Shown in pieces: positions 1 through 10,022 of a DNA stretch of 64,000 bases (its first letter is position 1; every line of letters starts with the position of its first letter). A program made the position numbers and the translations under genes. The notes under the pieces were generated by a model that saw only the letters and a list, made by a program, of their open reading frames with translations, was not told the DNA's origin and searched no databases. This stretch comes from Pseudofabraea citricarpa. Taxonomy: Eukaryota; Ascomycota; Leotiomycetes; Helotiales; Dermateaceae. The stretch lies in contig JAPWGK010000012.1 in assembly GCA_029641185.1 (NCBI GenBank), positions 930,001 to 994,000 of the forward strand. Direction: 5' to 3'.

Positions 1-743
1 GCTGGCAGAATTCATGACCCAAATAGCTCCGCGTGTCTTGACCAGCTGCTTTTTTTTGCGAGTATCTGCAAATGGGATTACCCAGCCTTGAGATCCTGCC
101 TTGTAGTTGAGTACGTGAGCGAGGAAGTCCCCGTCAAACACTTCCATCTCTTTGAGCTTCCGGAGATTACTCTTGTCAACTACTTGAATGGTTGCAAACT
201 CGAGCTGTGCAGGAGCACGGGGTATAATGCCATTCATTCTGCGCCGCGTGGTGGATTGGAATCGTCCAACTGGGCTAGAAGATGATCTCTTGTGCCGTGA
301 AGCCTGTGGATATTGTGGGTTGCTTTGGAATACAGGTAGCGGTGATAGTTGTTCTAGGAGTGAATTGAAAGTTTCCTATATCATCTGCAGTTAGATTTGC
401 CTGACTCTTGCCCTAATAGACGCGTGGTATTGCTTACAATAGATCGAGAAGGAACAATTTGCGCATCTTGTGGCCGCTGTGGATTCAAGAGAGAGATTAC
501 CCTTGCTAAATCTTTTTTATCTTCTTCTGCTCTGGCTTTTACTAGAGCTTCATCCTCCTTGTTCCATTCTTCTCTCAGCTCGCCCTGCTTACGATCGTGG
601 AGTGTTTGCATCATCTGGCGCATTTCTCGTGCTTGCTGCGATCTATCGTTATTAAGCTGCTGATCTTGCTTTACTCTTGCTTCCCTCCTATCGCGCAGGA
701 TGGCTCCTGCCTCCTCGAGGAGTTTGTCGGATTGCGGTGCCAT
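1..743 (-). CDS. Unknown coiled-coil protein, 3' end beyond window
   Basis: I do not recognise the family. The model is two exons on the minus strand, 743-438 and 375-1, split by a 62-bp intron (donor GTAAGC, acceptor TATAG) that keeps frame; the start is the first Met of the open stretch. It gives 227 residues before the window edge. The first 80 or so residues are highly charged and rich in Gln, Arg, Glu and Lys (for example LLEEAGAILRDRREARVKQ), as expected for a coiled coil. A Ser/Arg-rich linker follows, then a more folded-looking segment (LEFATIQVVDKSNLRKLKEM, later GWVIPFADTRKKKQL). That second segment, not the helix, is the part to use for a family search. The gene runs off the left edge, so its C terminus is unseen. 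Confidence 0.65.
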
Positions 744-1868
744 ATTGAGCAGGCTGCATAGTCAGTGCTAAGCGAGGACCTTAGAATATGTGGAATAAAT
801 TCACTTACAAGTTGTGTTATGAGCTACAGAGTTTGTCGGAGAATTTGCGCTAATGCTCATACCTGGAGGTGACGCGTTGAATACGAAAGCATACCTATGT
901 GTGATTTGATAGCATGTGTGAGATCGCGTCGAGGACGATGGTATTTTAAGCGAGGTGTGAATGTTCCCCCGTTCCGAACCTAAATTGTGCTGACGCTCTT
1001 GTTGCAACTTCCATGCCTTCCTTCGTGTTAGCAGAGACATACAAGACATAGATTAAAGATAGTTATGCACTCGAGAGCCGATTAAAATCCCGTAACCAAA
1101 TCGAATACCTAATCAAAGATCAATTTCTGCTACTGGATGATGCGTTGGCCTGGAGTGCTCATGTGGAGAAAACAGTACAAATTCCTAGTAGTTCGTCTTT
1201 ACTAAGGAGGCCTCTATTGAAAAGTTGCGGGAGCAAAATAGAATTTCAGATGATGGCATAACCTCTTTTCCGCACCAGCTGAAGTTCCCATATGTACAAT
1301 TAGTAAACGTTAGTCGCAAAGTCTAGTATGCATCTAGAAACATCTTAGCTAATAAATAGCAATTTGTTGTAATGAGGCAACGCGTTTACTTGTCAGTAGG
1401 TGAATCAAGAAACCAACAGAAGTAAGAACATTAAAACTGATATTTGTAAAGTCGGATTATAAAGCTATTGCCGACACACCCGGACTACCTCGTAGTGCGT
1501 GGTGATCGAGGGGTTATTACCCGGTACTTTACGTACAGGATAGTGTGATTCACTGATTCATACCCGTCGAGCTGGTAGGTGATGTTGATGTTTCTATGGA
1601 GGAGGATCGTAAGGATCTGTAAGGGTATATGAGAGTGGTTGTTCACCTATACTAGTCACCTGATATGTCAACAGTTATATAAGCCACACTTGCACAGCCT
1701 TTTTTTTCTACTTGGCTATAAGGCTGAATGGAATGTTTAACTGGATCAAACATAAGCACTTGTGTTGTTATATTTACATTTTCAAAGTAAGAATATAGAT
1801 GATCGAGCAATACAATGAGGTTTAAACCAACACAGAGACTAATGTAATATATGGGGGGGGAGGGGCTT
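744..1868. other. Intergenic, no gene seen
   Basis: This stretch separates the truncated left gene from the dehydrogenase. Stops are frequent in all frames and the only longer open frame (801-1049, minus) has no recognisable composition. A short G-run lies at about 1853-1860. I see no RNA gene or repeat. Confidence 0.6.
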
Positions 1869-2843
1869 CTAATGCTTTGATCGCTCTCTATTCATAGTCG
1901 CAATAATAGGTGCGTAATTTACCTCGAGAACCTCTTTGGGAACTGTTGCACCCATTTCTTTCGGAGCCTCAATGTTCCAAGTCCCAAGCAATGCAGTTCC
2001 TTTCGTGGAAACAGATACAGAATAACCACCAGGGATAGAGCCTTTGGTTACTGCTTCAACCATTGCCCTAGCTACATCCTCGGGACCTATAGTATTCTCA
2101 ACGGTGTACCCGAACTGCTTCATCTTTTCTGGATAATCAGTCCACAGTGGTGTGCGCACAATACTGTCTTAATTAGCACGTGGAATCAAACTCCAAATAT
2201 GTTTACACTCACCCAGGAGCAATTGCGACTACTTTGATCCCTTCTAATCGTTCAAGTTCGGCCAAAGATCTCACGAAGCCGATAACAGCATGTTTCGTGG
2301 CACAGTAGAGTGGTGCACTAAAGGTGCCTTGGAACCCAGCAAGACTTGACACACATAATATGACACCCTTCTTGCCCTTCCCAAGCAGAGATCGAATGGC
2401 AATTCTTGAAAGTTTCATCGGATGAGTAACGTTGATCCCAACCTGTGCATAATCATCATCCTCGGTGTCATCCCAGAAGTTGCTCCAGGACTGTAAAGTG
2501 TCAGTGTATAAGTACCTATTAGTGGCTCTACGGATAAGCATACTGGTTCAAAAACACCTGCTCCTGCTACCCAGACGTCCGGGACATCGTGAAATGTGTC
2601 GACGGACACTTTCACGAGATTCTCAAGATGGGCTCGTTTAGTGACATCGCACTTGGTAAAGATGGCAAGTTTCGAATCGGTCTCTCTCACGAACTTCTCT
2701 CCATCCTCAGTCAACTTCAGATCAGCCATAATTACTCGTGCTCCTAGTTCTACAACATGCTGAGCAAATGATAAATTGATTCCACTCCCAGCTCCAGTTA
2801 TGACAGCAATCTTGCCTTGTAGTGAAAAATCTCCAAGTGACAT
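1869..2843 (-). CDS. Short-chain dehydrogenase/reductase, 15-PGDH-like
   Basis: Classical SDR-type NAD(P)-dependent oxidoreductase of unknown substrate, 290 residues. Exons are 2843-2544, 2490-2213 and 2163-1869, with introns of 53 and 49 bp (GTATGC..CAG and GTGAGT..CAG) that preserve frame. The N terminus carries the TGxxxGI cofactor motif at residues 16-22 after the first beta strand, and an acidic Asp at 41 ending the second strand, which in this family favours NAD over NADP. The catalytic set is Asn120, Ser149, Tyr162 and Lys166 (YCATK). The usual NAG turn reads VAGAG, a mild deviation. Overall layout, including the C-terminal region, resembles fungal proteins annotated as 15-hydroxyprostaglandin dehydrogenase, but that name says little about the fungal substrate. 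A TATATATA stretch sits roughly 75-85 bp upstream of the start. Confidence 0.88.
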
Positions 2844-3900
2844 ATTGGTCGTTCGAGTGAGGCGTATGCGTGATATATTCGACCAGGAACAATAGCACTT
2901 TGCTTTGCTCCGCTTTGCATATATATACCTATCTATGGAACGGAAGTGGGGAGTTGGAGGTTCGCCGGCGGAAAAGTGTATCCGAGATTACAACATAGCA
3001 AAGGCAGTTGGTTACATGCAAGTCTCCCAAAATTATTAGCTGGGCGTTCATCGCTAGTTCGAAGTTACTTCGGCACTCATCGCTTTATTTATCTCGATAG
3101 CGTGGGCATGTGCTGCGCTATCCCAGAGGCAAAGTCCGCAGAAATCTGGGGAAGAAGAACACAAGTCTCGGTGGCACTTGGGATTAATCACCAGTGGCTG
3201 TGACTTTCCTTTTGGAGGGCTCTAGCAACCACCTTGACATGTTTACTCGGCAAATGATCTCGGACTCTATAATAGGAGATAACTGGCATTGCAAGAAGCT
3301 CTCACGCATGAGCGCAGCACCATCATCATATAGCGGGAGCATTGGCTATAATCAGCCACATCAAAAGTAAGCCGCGAGAACCGGAAAGACAAATGTGCTC
3401 GGTCTCAGCTCGCAAGAAAGCTTAACTTCGTGGGGAATTGATATTGCTTGTTGGGATTGTCTGTGTTCTTGATCTATTACTTGTTTATAGATGAACATGC
3501 GGTCAGTCAATTGGTAGGTGAAAACAACGAAAGCCACTCTTATGCTGGAATAGCTAAGAGCTTCAATCGACGTTGACATCTCTAACATATTTTGCGATGC
3601 GATGAGCAAGCTAGAGCAGAACGAGGATGACGACGAAGCCGAGGAGGAGGTCTTGCCTTGGTCCAAGCTGAGAGCGTATTCGGGTTGGACGAGGCTGACT
3701 GCCAAGCAACCTATAATTTAAATTGCCTACCTACTTTCGATGACTTGCAAGACACAACTCTACACCAGCCCTTGGTTTTGTATGAGAATCACTGGCCCGT
3801 TTACACACACTTTTTCTTTGCATCACATTGCAATCATCACCAGGGATAACCATACACCAAGTATTTGATCTCTTGCTTTTGCGAGAGCCTTGTTAAGACG
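2844..3900. other. Divergent intergenic region
   Basis: Lies between the divergently transcribed dehydrogenase (minus) and Sec14-like gene (plus). A TATATATA stretch at about 2918-2927 is suitably placed for the minus-strand gene. The remaining open frames are short, overlap one another on both strands and look fortuitous. Confidence 0.5.
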
Positions 3901-5190
3901 ATGACGACTGAAGCCCAAGCCAACACAGACATAGCTGCTGTAGAGAAGAAGCTCGCAGAGGTGGATCTCACAAAGACAGAGAAAGTGGGAGACACAATTG
4001 AAACTCCATCGACAAATGCATCCTCCGTAGCAGCATCTCTTCGGGAGAAAACGTCAACACCGCAGAAGACACCAATTGTCGACCCGGTTAGCTCGATAAC
4101 CTTACCTACTGCTCCGGAACTCACGAGTGATCAACAATCGAAGTACGATGCCTTGATAGAGATTGTCAAGGGCTGGAAGGAGGTCTCATGTCCAACAACC
4201 AAGGATAAGAGCGGGCCGATCACAGAAGACGAGATTATGTGGTTATCAAGGGAATGCTTGCTTCGATATCTACGAGCCACGAAATGGGTCACGGCTGAGG
4301 CTGCGAAGAGAATACTCGGCACATTGGCTTGGAGACGAGAATATGGAGTTGACACCTTCACTGCCGACTATCTCTCACCAGAAAACGAAACTGGGAAGCA
4401 AGTCATCTTAGGGTTCGATATTGGGGGAAGACCTTGCCAATATCTCAACCCAGGAAAGCAAAACACGGAGCCCAGCCCACGACAGGTTCAGCATCTGGTA
4501 TACATGGTTGAGCGGGCAATTGACACAATGCTCCCTACACAAGAGACGCTCGCTCTTCTTGTGAATTTTAAAACCACCAAGAGTCGGGGTAACACAGCAC
4601 CGGGAATTGGTCAAGGTAGAGAAGTTCTCAACATCCTACAAACCCACTATCCCGAGAGATTAGGAAGAGCTTTGGTCATAAATAGTAAGCGGCTTTGTTG
4701 TCACATAACTTATTCTTTACTGACTCAGATAGTTCCGTGGGTTGTATCGGGTTTCTTCAAACTTATTATGCCATTCATTGATCCTATTACAAAGGAGAAG
4801 CTCAAGTTCAACGAGGATATGCGACAACATGTTCCTCCGGAACAGCTCTGGACCGAGTATCAGGGGGATCTTGTATTCGAGTATGACCATGCCACATACT
4901 GGCCTGCCTTGACAAGTCTATGTGATGAGAAACGCACAGAGCGACGTCAACGTTGGTCGAAAGCTGGAAAGAACTATGGAGAGAGTGAAGCTTATATGAA
5001 AGGTGCAGATGTCCCAAGCATCCATCAAGTATTTGAGCCAGTTGTTGAAACCACAAAAGAAGCAGAGGTTGCACCCGTGGAGGCAACTCAGACTCCTGTA
5101 GTGTCTAGCAGTACACAGGCCAGTGGAAACCTAGATACAGCAGCAGTAAAACCCGATCCTATATTGACCACAGAAGAGGATAAGGCATAA
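3901..5190 (+). CDS. PDR16: Sec14-like lipid-transfer protein, Pdr16/Sfh3-like
   Basis: CRAL-TRIO (Sec14-like) protein, probably cytosolic or lipid-droplet/plasma-membrane associated, moving phosphatidylinositol and sterol-like lipids. I start at ATG 3901 (MTTEAQAN) instead of the upstream ATG at 3865. Exons are 3901-4684 and 4733-5190, giving 413 residues. The 48-bp intron (GTAAGC..ATAG) is needed: joining A to TT gives INIPWVVSGFFKLIMPFIDP, the pattern of the Pdr16 branch, instead of a foreign insert. A CRAL-TRIO N-terminal helical region (RYLRATKWVTAEAAKRIL) precedes the lipid-binding domain, which ends near the conserved DLVFEYDHATYWPAL. The last 60 residues are Thr/Ser/Val-rich and look disordered. 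The family name is well supported; the exact Sec14 paralogue is an inference from the LIxPFIDPxTxEKLxF stretch. Confidence 0.85.
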   Translation: MTTEAQANTDIAAVEKKLAEVDLTKTEKVGDTIETPSTNASSVAASLREKTSTPQKTPIVDPVSSITLPTAPELTSDQQSKYDALIEIVKGWKEVSCPTTKDKSGPITEDEIMWLSRECLLRYLRATKWVTAEAAKRILGTLAWRREYGVDTFTADYLSPENETGKQVILGFDIGGRPCQYLNPGKQNTEPSPRQVQHLVYMVERAIDTMLPTQETLALLVNFKTTKSRGNTAPGIGQGREVLNILQTHYPERLGRALVINSKRLCCHITYSLLTQIVPWVVSGFFKLIMPFIDPITKEKLKFNEDMRQHVPPEQLWTEYQGDLVFEYDHATYWPALTSLCDEKRTERRQRWSKAGKNYGESEAYMKGADVPSIHQVFEPVVETTKEAEVAPVEATQTPVVSSSTQASGNLDTAAVKPDPILTTEEDKA

Positions 5191-5538
5191 TAAGGGGACA
5201 TTGATTCACTTGATGGTGTCCAGTCCTAGTCATTATCAAAAGTGATTATTGTAGAAATTATAGATACCATAGAATAGAATATAAAGAACCATCGTGTCGA
5301 GCTTGTCAGGGTTTACAATTCTAATGTGGTCAAGGAACAAGTTTTTCTGTAGTCCGGTGCTATCGTATCTTCCCTCGCTAGACGTTCTGTAGCTATCAAT
5401 AACCTCAATCTACAACCATAGCTAGAGATACTCTGCGTCAGCAACAACCACTGCCGCAACACCTTCAGCGTGGTAGATACAAACCTCGTAGCTATTGATG
5501 CGGCTACACGTATCAACGACCAGGCGATAAAACAGAAA
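5191..5538. other. Tandem intergenic region
   Basis: Tandem spacer between the Sec14-like gene and TRS31. An upstream in-frame ATG at 5470 would add 23 residues to TRS31, but I judge 5539 more likely. No other signal seen. Confidence 0.5.
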
Positions 5539-6276
5539 ATGGCGTCACAACCCTCCAAACCACCGATTCCAGGACAAGCCTCCCAAGCCCGTAACTCACA
5601 GCAAGGTCTCAAATACCCCTCTAGTGGGAAGACAATCTACCACCGTCCTCTCAACCGCAGTAAAACCCAAGAACTCAGCCAAGCTAGCTTTGCATACCTA
5701 TTTGGGGAGATGGTGAGTTACGCGCAGAAGCGGGTAACAGGCATCCAAGATTTAGAAAAGCGGTAGGTCTCCAATAACCCCCTTAAATCAAACGCGTAGA
5801 CTGGCTAAATCACTCTTCTGCATAGATTGAATGTGCAAGGACACCCTATAGGCCTCAAACTGCTCGACCTCCTGCTATACCGCGAACCACCACGTACTCA
5901 AACACGACCTTTGAATATCATTGCCCTGCTGCAATTCATCACTACGGTTCTCTGGCGCCACCTCTTCTCTCGGCCAGCAGATGCGCTCGAGAAATCCTCG
6001 AACCCAGATACACCCGATGAGTATATGATCTCAGACAACGAACCGCTTGTCAATCAGTATATCAGCGTGCCCAAAGAGATGAACCAGCTGAATTGTGCCG
6101 CGTTTGTCGCAGGGATTGTCGAGGGCGTCTGCGATGGAGCGGGCTTCCCTGCGAGGGTTACGGCGCACAGTGTAGGCAAGGGCGAAGAAGGGGAGTTATG
6201 GCCTGGCAAGACAGTCTTCTTGGTTAAGTTCCAGCCGGAGGTTGTGGAGAGGGAAGCATATCTAGGAAAGAGTTGA
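5539..6276 (+). CDS. TRS31: TRAPP complex subunit Trs31 (TRAPPC5)
   Basis: Core subunit of the TRAPP complexes, which tether vesicles and act as exchange factors for the Ypt1/Rab1-type GTPase at the ER-Golgi boundary. Exons 5539-5762 and 5826-6276 are joined over a 63-bp intron (GTAGGT..ATAG), giving 224 residues. After a Pro/Gln/Ser-rich leader, the TRAPP alpha/beta domain begins near KTIYHRPLNRSKTQELSQ and continues through FAYLFGEMVSYAQKRV, GLKLLDLLLYRE, LLQFITTVLWRHLF and FVAGIVEGVCDGAGFPARVT, ending with a beta strand (TVFLVKFQPEV). These match TRAPPC5/Trs31 better than Bet3 or Trs33. The start at 5539 (MASQPSKPP) gives a length between human TRAPPC5 and yeast Trs31. The insert after HLFSRPADALEKSS is typical of fungal members. 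Confidence 0.93.
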
Positions 6277-6783
6277 ATGACGTTAAGCTGAGTCTTTGGG
6301 GACCATTGGTTGGAGTTTAGGGCATTGTGCGGCGTTTGGTTTGGTGTTTATATCACAAGGGTTTTACTCAAAAGGGGAGGATATGATGGAGGGCAGAATC
6401 GTTCTCGTTTTAAAGACTGCAACGAACTGCAATTGTCGAGAACCACTGGGTAGGAGTTGGTACACCTCGCGGATTCTGTAGAACTCATCTGGAACATTGT
6501 TTAGAGCATTGCCATGGAAATAAATCCCGTAACGTCATATTTACTTGGAGCTTACCTGAGAGCAGGCTTGTAGCTTCACTTTTGATGATCTCACATTGGC
6601 AACATAGCTCCAGAGAATTTATATTCATGCGCATCCCCATTGCACTATGTTTTGAGCTCTACGCAAACAGAGCAAGTGACCTCTTCCAAAGCCACCAAGA
6701 ATATCAACCTTGGTATATTCTTGCCCGACCCATAACGCCTCCACAACCCACAGCCCACAACCCATAACTCTTTAACATTATCA
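6277..6783. other. Convergent intergenic region
   Basis: Spacer between the 3' ends of TRS31 and the small minus-strand gene. Two short open frames (6296-6481 and 6582-6767) have no recognisable composition and are most likely untranslated sequence. Confidence 0.5.
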
Positions 6784-7092
6784 CTACCTCGGCATAGTTA
6801 TCTTTTTCAAAGGGCTTCCCTCCACTGAACTGGGTCCTTTCTTCATGAGATCCGCTAGTCCTAGATCCTTCCAAGCAGGTTCCTTCGTTTTTTGGGTGGC
6901 TCGCTGGATACCAAAAGCTGCATGTTGATCCGGGACTACATCGTCTTCATCCTCAGGGTTGATGGGCTGGTTATGCGGAGGCACATATATCTCATCATCT
7001 GGTAGCTTATCTTTGCAGAAGTCCTCAAAGAGATCAGCGTCTCGCGATCGGTTGAAGTGGACGTATGTATGGTTGGAATCTTTGGACTGCAT
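6784..7092 (-). CDS. Small acidic unknown protein
   Basis: I do not recognise this 102-residue protein. It is polar and acidic in the middle (NPEDEDDVVPDQ) with a basic end (SPLKKITMPR), a proline-rich patch (VPPHNQPINP) and no membrane segment or signal peptide. It is kept because it has a coherent single frame next to a housekeeping gene and ends in an ordinary stop. The true start may lie in an upstream exon: an ATG followed by GTGGGC near 7125-7130 could splice to the ATGCAG at 7084-7092 and replace only the first two residues. It is divergent from RPS29, with about 500 bp between the starts. Function not proposed. Confidence 0.45.
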   Translation of the reverse strand: MQSKDSNHTYVHFNRSRDADLFEDFCKDKLPDDEIYVPPHNQPINPEDEDDVVPDQHAAFGIQRATQKTKEPAWKDLGLADLMKKGPSSVEGSPLKKITMPR

Positions 7093-7596
7093 GGAGGTTA
7101 GCTTTGTTTTTAATGTTTTCTGGCAAAGCCCACCATCTTTGAAACAGAGGCTCTGGAAAGCCGTTCGCGAATAAGCTCTGCAAAATCAATGTCTACTTTA
7201 TTTTGTTGACTTGGGTATTTTCTCCAATGTTTATCTATCTCTCTGCGCGCTCGTCTGGTTTTGTTTGGACGTCAGCCTCGTCTCCTGCCTCGCCCACGCG
7301 ATTGCGAATAAGGTTGGTCCGAGCATCGCTAGTGACCTCTTTTCGGATTAGCACGCACAACGAGAACGATTTCCAAAACCACCAAAACCTCAAGCGACGA
7401 CGCAAGAAATCTCCAGAAAAAGATCCAGCGTACCCCATTTCTCAGGGTAAGTCCTCCTCAACGAACTCTTGCCAGTACACATCTTCCGGCAAATTCCACT
7501 CTGGTATACGTGCTAAAACCAATCTATCACAGCGTCCCTGTTCACCGGCAACCACCAAATCGACAATCACCGTTCGATACTCCTCAAACCGCCATC
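7093..7596. other. Shared upstream region of small gene and RPS29
   Basis: Divergent promoter region. The last 150 bp before the RPS29 ATG are rich in C and A without stops in one frame, as in the leaders of highly expressed fungal genes. A GTAAGT at about 7445 could mark a 5' leader intron, but I cannot place its acceptor confidently. Confidence 0.4.
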
Positions 7597-7930
7597 ATGT
7601 CCCACGAATCCGTCTGGAACTCTCGGCCCCGAACCTACGGCAAGGGCGCCCGCGCATGGTACGTCTTGAGATTATAGGGATCGAATTATAAGATGGAGGG
7701 GTAGAATGGAATGGGATCTGGAAGAGATGGCTGACACAAGATCTTTGAACAGCCGCGTCTGCACCCACAAGGCAGGTCTGATCCGAAAGTACGGTCTCAA
7801 CATCTGCCGTCAATGCTTCAGAGAGAAGGCAGCCGACATTGGATTCGTCAAGGTATGCAATGCTGCTTCGAACCCCGAAGGGAATGCGTGTACATGAGGA
7901 GTTCTAACAAACGATTCGCAGCACCGTTAA
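7597..7930 (+). CDS. RPS29: 40S ribosomal protein S29 (uS14)
   Basis: Small zinc-binding protein of the 40S subunit head, 56 residues. Three exons: 7597-7658, 7753-7852 and 7922-7930. The joins give [17 protein letters not shown], the zinc ribbon pairs CRVC and CRQC around [13 protein letters not shown], and the end [11 protein letters not shown] followed by HR and stop. The last exon is only nine bases (CAC CGT TAA), behind an intron starting GTATGC and ending CGCAG. Length and sequence are those of the universally conserved eukaryotic protein, so the assignment and the tiny terminal exon are both secure; without that exon the protein would lose its conserved HR terminus. Confidence 0.96.
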
Positions 7931-8621
7931 ATTCTTTATTTTCGATCATGGAGGGGTGTGAAGTGCGAGCTTGGCTGATACTTCGACGACAATGAGTTTG
8001 CACATGGAACGGAGTTTTTCGGAAATTGTAGAAGAAGAGTAGCCGTGGAATTTTGGCAAAGGATGGGAAGGTGGAATCTCGCAAAAGCATTGTGTGGAAC
8101 GGAAACTCTCTTCGCACCGGCCTTGTGTGTATTTTTGCTTTTCTCGTCTCCGGGTCATGCATCTCCTCATTTGCGACGGTTTTGAGTGTAGATAGCTTTT
8201 CTGACGGATCCGGTCTTTATGGCGGCTTCTCAGTATAGCACTCAATACTTTGGCCCTTCCACCTCTGTCCGAATCTCGATTGTGTATGATATGTGGATAT
8301 GGCAAGTGATCTATCCTGTCTTGGGCCCCCCCTAACACTATGTTATGAGAGAGGGCCTGAAAATCAGAGAAGAAAAGTTCCAACTTGTTAATATTGAGTA
8401 TCACAAAGAGAGCTAAAGGCCATTTAGAAAACAACGTAGTTTTTTATTACTCGCAAGGTATATTTTTGGTCATGATAATGACTAAAAACCACCACTGGCT
8501 CCACAACCAACTATCCCTTCACATTACACAACGAAATAAAGCCCGTGGCAACATCTATGGAGGAGCACACATTACAAGACATACTATCAAAATGATGCAG
8601 CGTCTCCCACCATCTAACGAG
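7931..8621. other. 3' flank of RPS29, no gene seen
   Basis: Convergent spacer between RPS29 and the RING gene. Open frames on both strands overlap and look fortuitous. Confidence 0.5.
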
Positions 8622-10022
8622 CTATCCCTCCAGCACAAAATTATCCCGGGGAGAATTCAATGCACTTGTCCTCAGATGGGGAACAACAATACCGCCGTGT
8701 CGGGGAAATGGGAAAGCAGCAGCTGTGTTTAGCATTGGGTCCTGATTCTCCTTCGAGCCCATACCTTCACTATCATCTTGTTCTTCCTTGATCCTTAAAA
8801 GCTTGTCCATGAACGACTTCAAGAGCTGATGTCGACAAGCTGGACAGTTACTGTTTTCCTCCAACCAAGTCTTAAGGCAATCTCTGCCTAGGATCTGATT
8901 ACAACATACGACCATCTTGAGCGGTTCTTCGACTGTACCTTCGGGCTTGGCAACACCCATTTCATCCTGACATATCGGACAGTCTCTTGCGTCTTCTGGG
9001 ACATCAGACCTATTGACCTGAACAAAGCCAATCTTCTCTCCTTTTCTTCGTCGTCGCTGACCAATGACATTTAAGCGATCAGCGAGGAGGATGCAGAACA
9101 AGACCTTTGCTCCAAAACCAGTGCTATTGATTCTGATGGATAGTTCTGCATGGGGGGAGGCTGTGTTTTCTGGGAGGCGGCCAAATAGCTCTTGATAGGA
9201 ATCGGAGAACATGTTAACGTAGTCATTGACTAACCGTGTGTAGCCATGGTAAGTGATGTTCATTGATTTCAGGTGTGGCTCATTTCGAAGTCTAACTTTG
9301 ACTGCACGAAACCATCGCTTGAGCAAGTCTCGAATCAGTAGTGTGACATGATAGCCAAACCTTTGTAATGGTTGTCAGTCGTGTTCTCTTCTTACCAACG
9401 ACTAGGAACTAGAGGGGATGTCAAACATACCTTGCAATAATCGGCTCTTCCAGATTCGTCAGAAGCCCAATGGCAGCAGATCTCCTCTGAGCAAACAGTT
9501 GACTCTTCACCCTCTCCCTAAATCTACCAGTATAACCCTCTAAAAGTGGTTGGCGGCCACCCTATGTAAATCAGTCCACATCCCCAAGAGCTCCGGGACA
9601 CAGAAGCCTGGGAGACGAAGGGGAACCATGAAAGGAAGACGAACCGAAGCATTCCACTCCTGGGGAAATTTGACAATGATAGGCCTGAGTCCTTCTCCGA
9701 GAGGTTTCTGAATTCCCTTCCATTCTATACCCGCACAGCTGAGAGCGTACCGCATGATCTGTATCTCATTGTCACTCAAGTCACTCGTGCCACGGCTACC
9801 GAGCCATCGCTTATGCTGATCATAGATGAGTTCTGGTGCAAGCTGGACATTGGCGTGTTCCAGAATCTTTAGTGCGATACGCTCAGCAGACCAATTGGTG
9901 GTGTGACATAATGAGAATAGCAGCACGCATTGTTCTGGGCTAAGCCCAGAAATGCTGATATTGTTCAGGAAGCGGTCAATAGAACGGGGGGAGCGTCGGG
10001 TCGCGCGTCGGATGGCGGGCAT
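8622..10022 (-). pseudogene. RING-finger protein gene with apparent frameshift
   Basis: Minus-strand gene for a probable E3 ubiquitin ligase. Exon 1 starts at 10022 and encodes a 160-residue open stretch with an N-terminal basic region and helical segments (SPEQCVLLFSLCHTTNWSAE). That frame hits TAG at 9540, yet the next frame continues seamlessly as EGYTGRFRERVKSQLFAQRR to a good donor (GTATGT) after 9431. A 70-bp intron follows, and exon 2 (9360-8622) is frame-consistent and carries the RING at about 8981-8835: CPIC, then VVCCNQILGRDCLKTW, then CPACRH. One extra base in the TTTT run near 9541-9545 would restore the frame; no convincing donor exists there for an intron. It may therefore be a young pseudogene, a sequencing error or an unusual splice. 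The RING position that is usually His (CGH) reads Gln (CNQ), which may weaken zinc binding. The C-terminal tail is disordered. Confidence 0.65.

Noticed and set aside
9541..9610. Intron spanning the stop in the RING gene
   Set aside because: Only poor GT sites (GTGTCC, GTGGAC, GTGGCC) are present upstream, and using them would remove residues that read as normal protein; a one-base shift is simpler.
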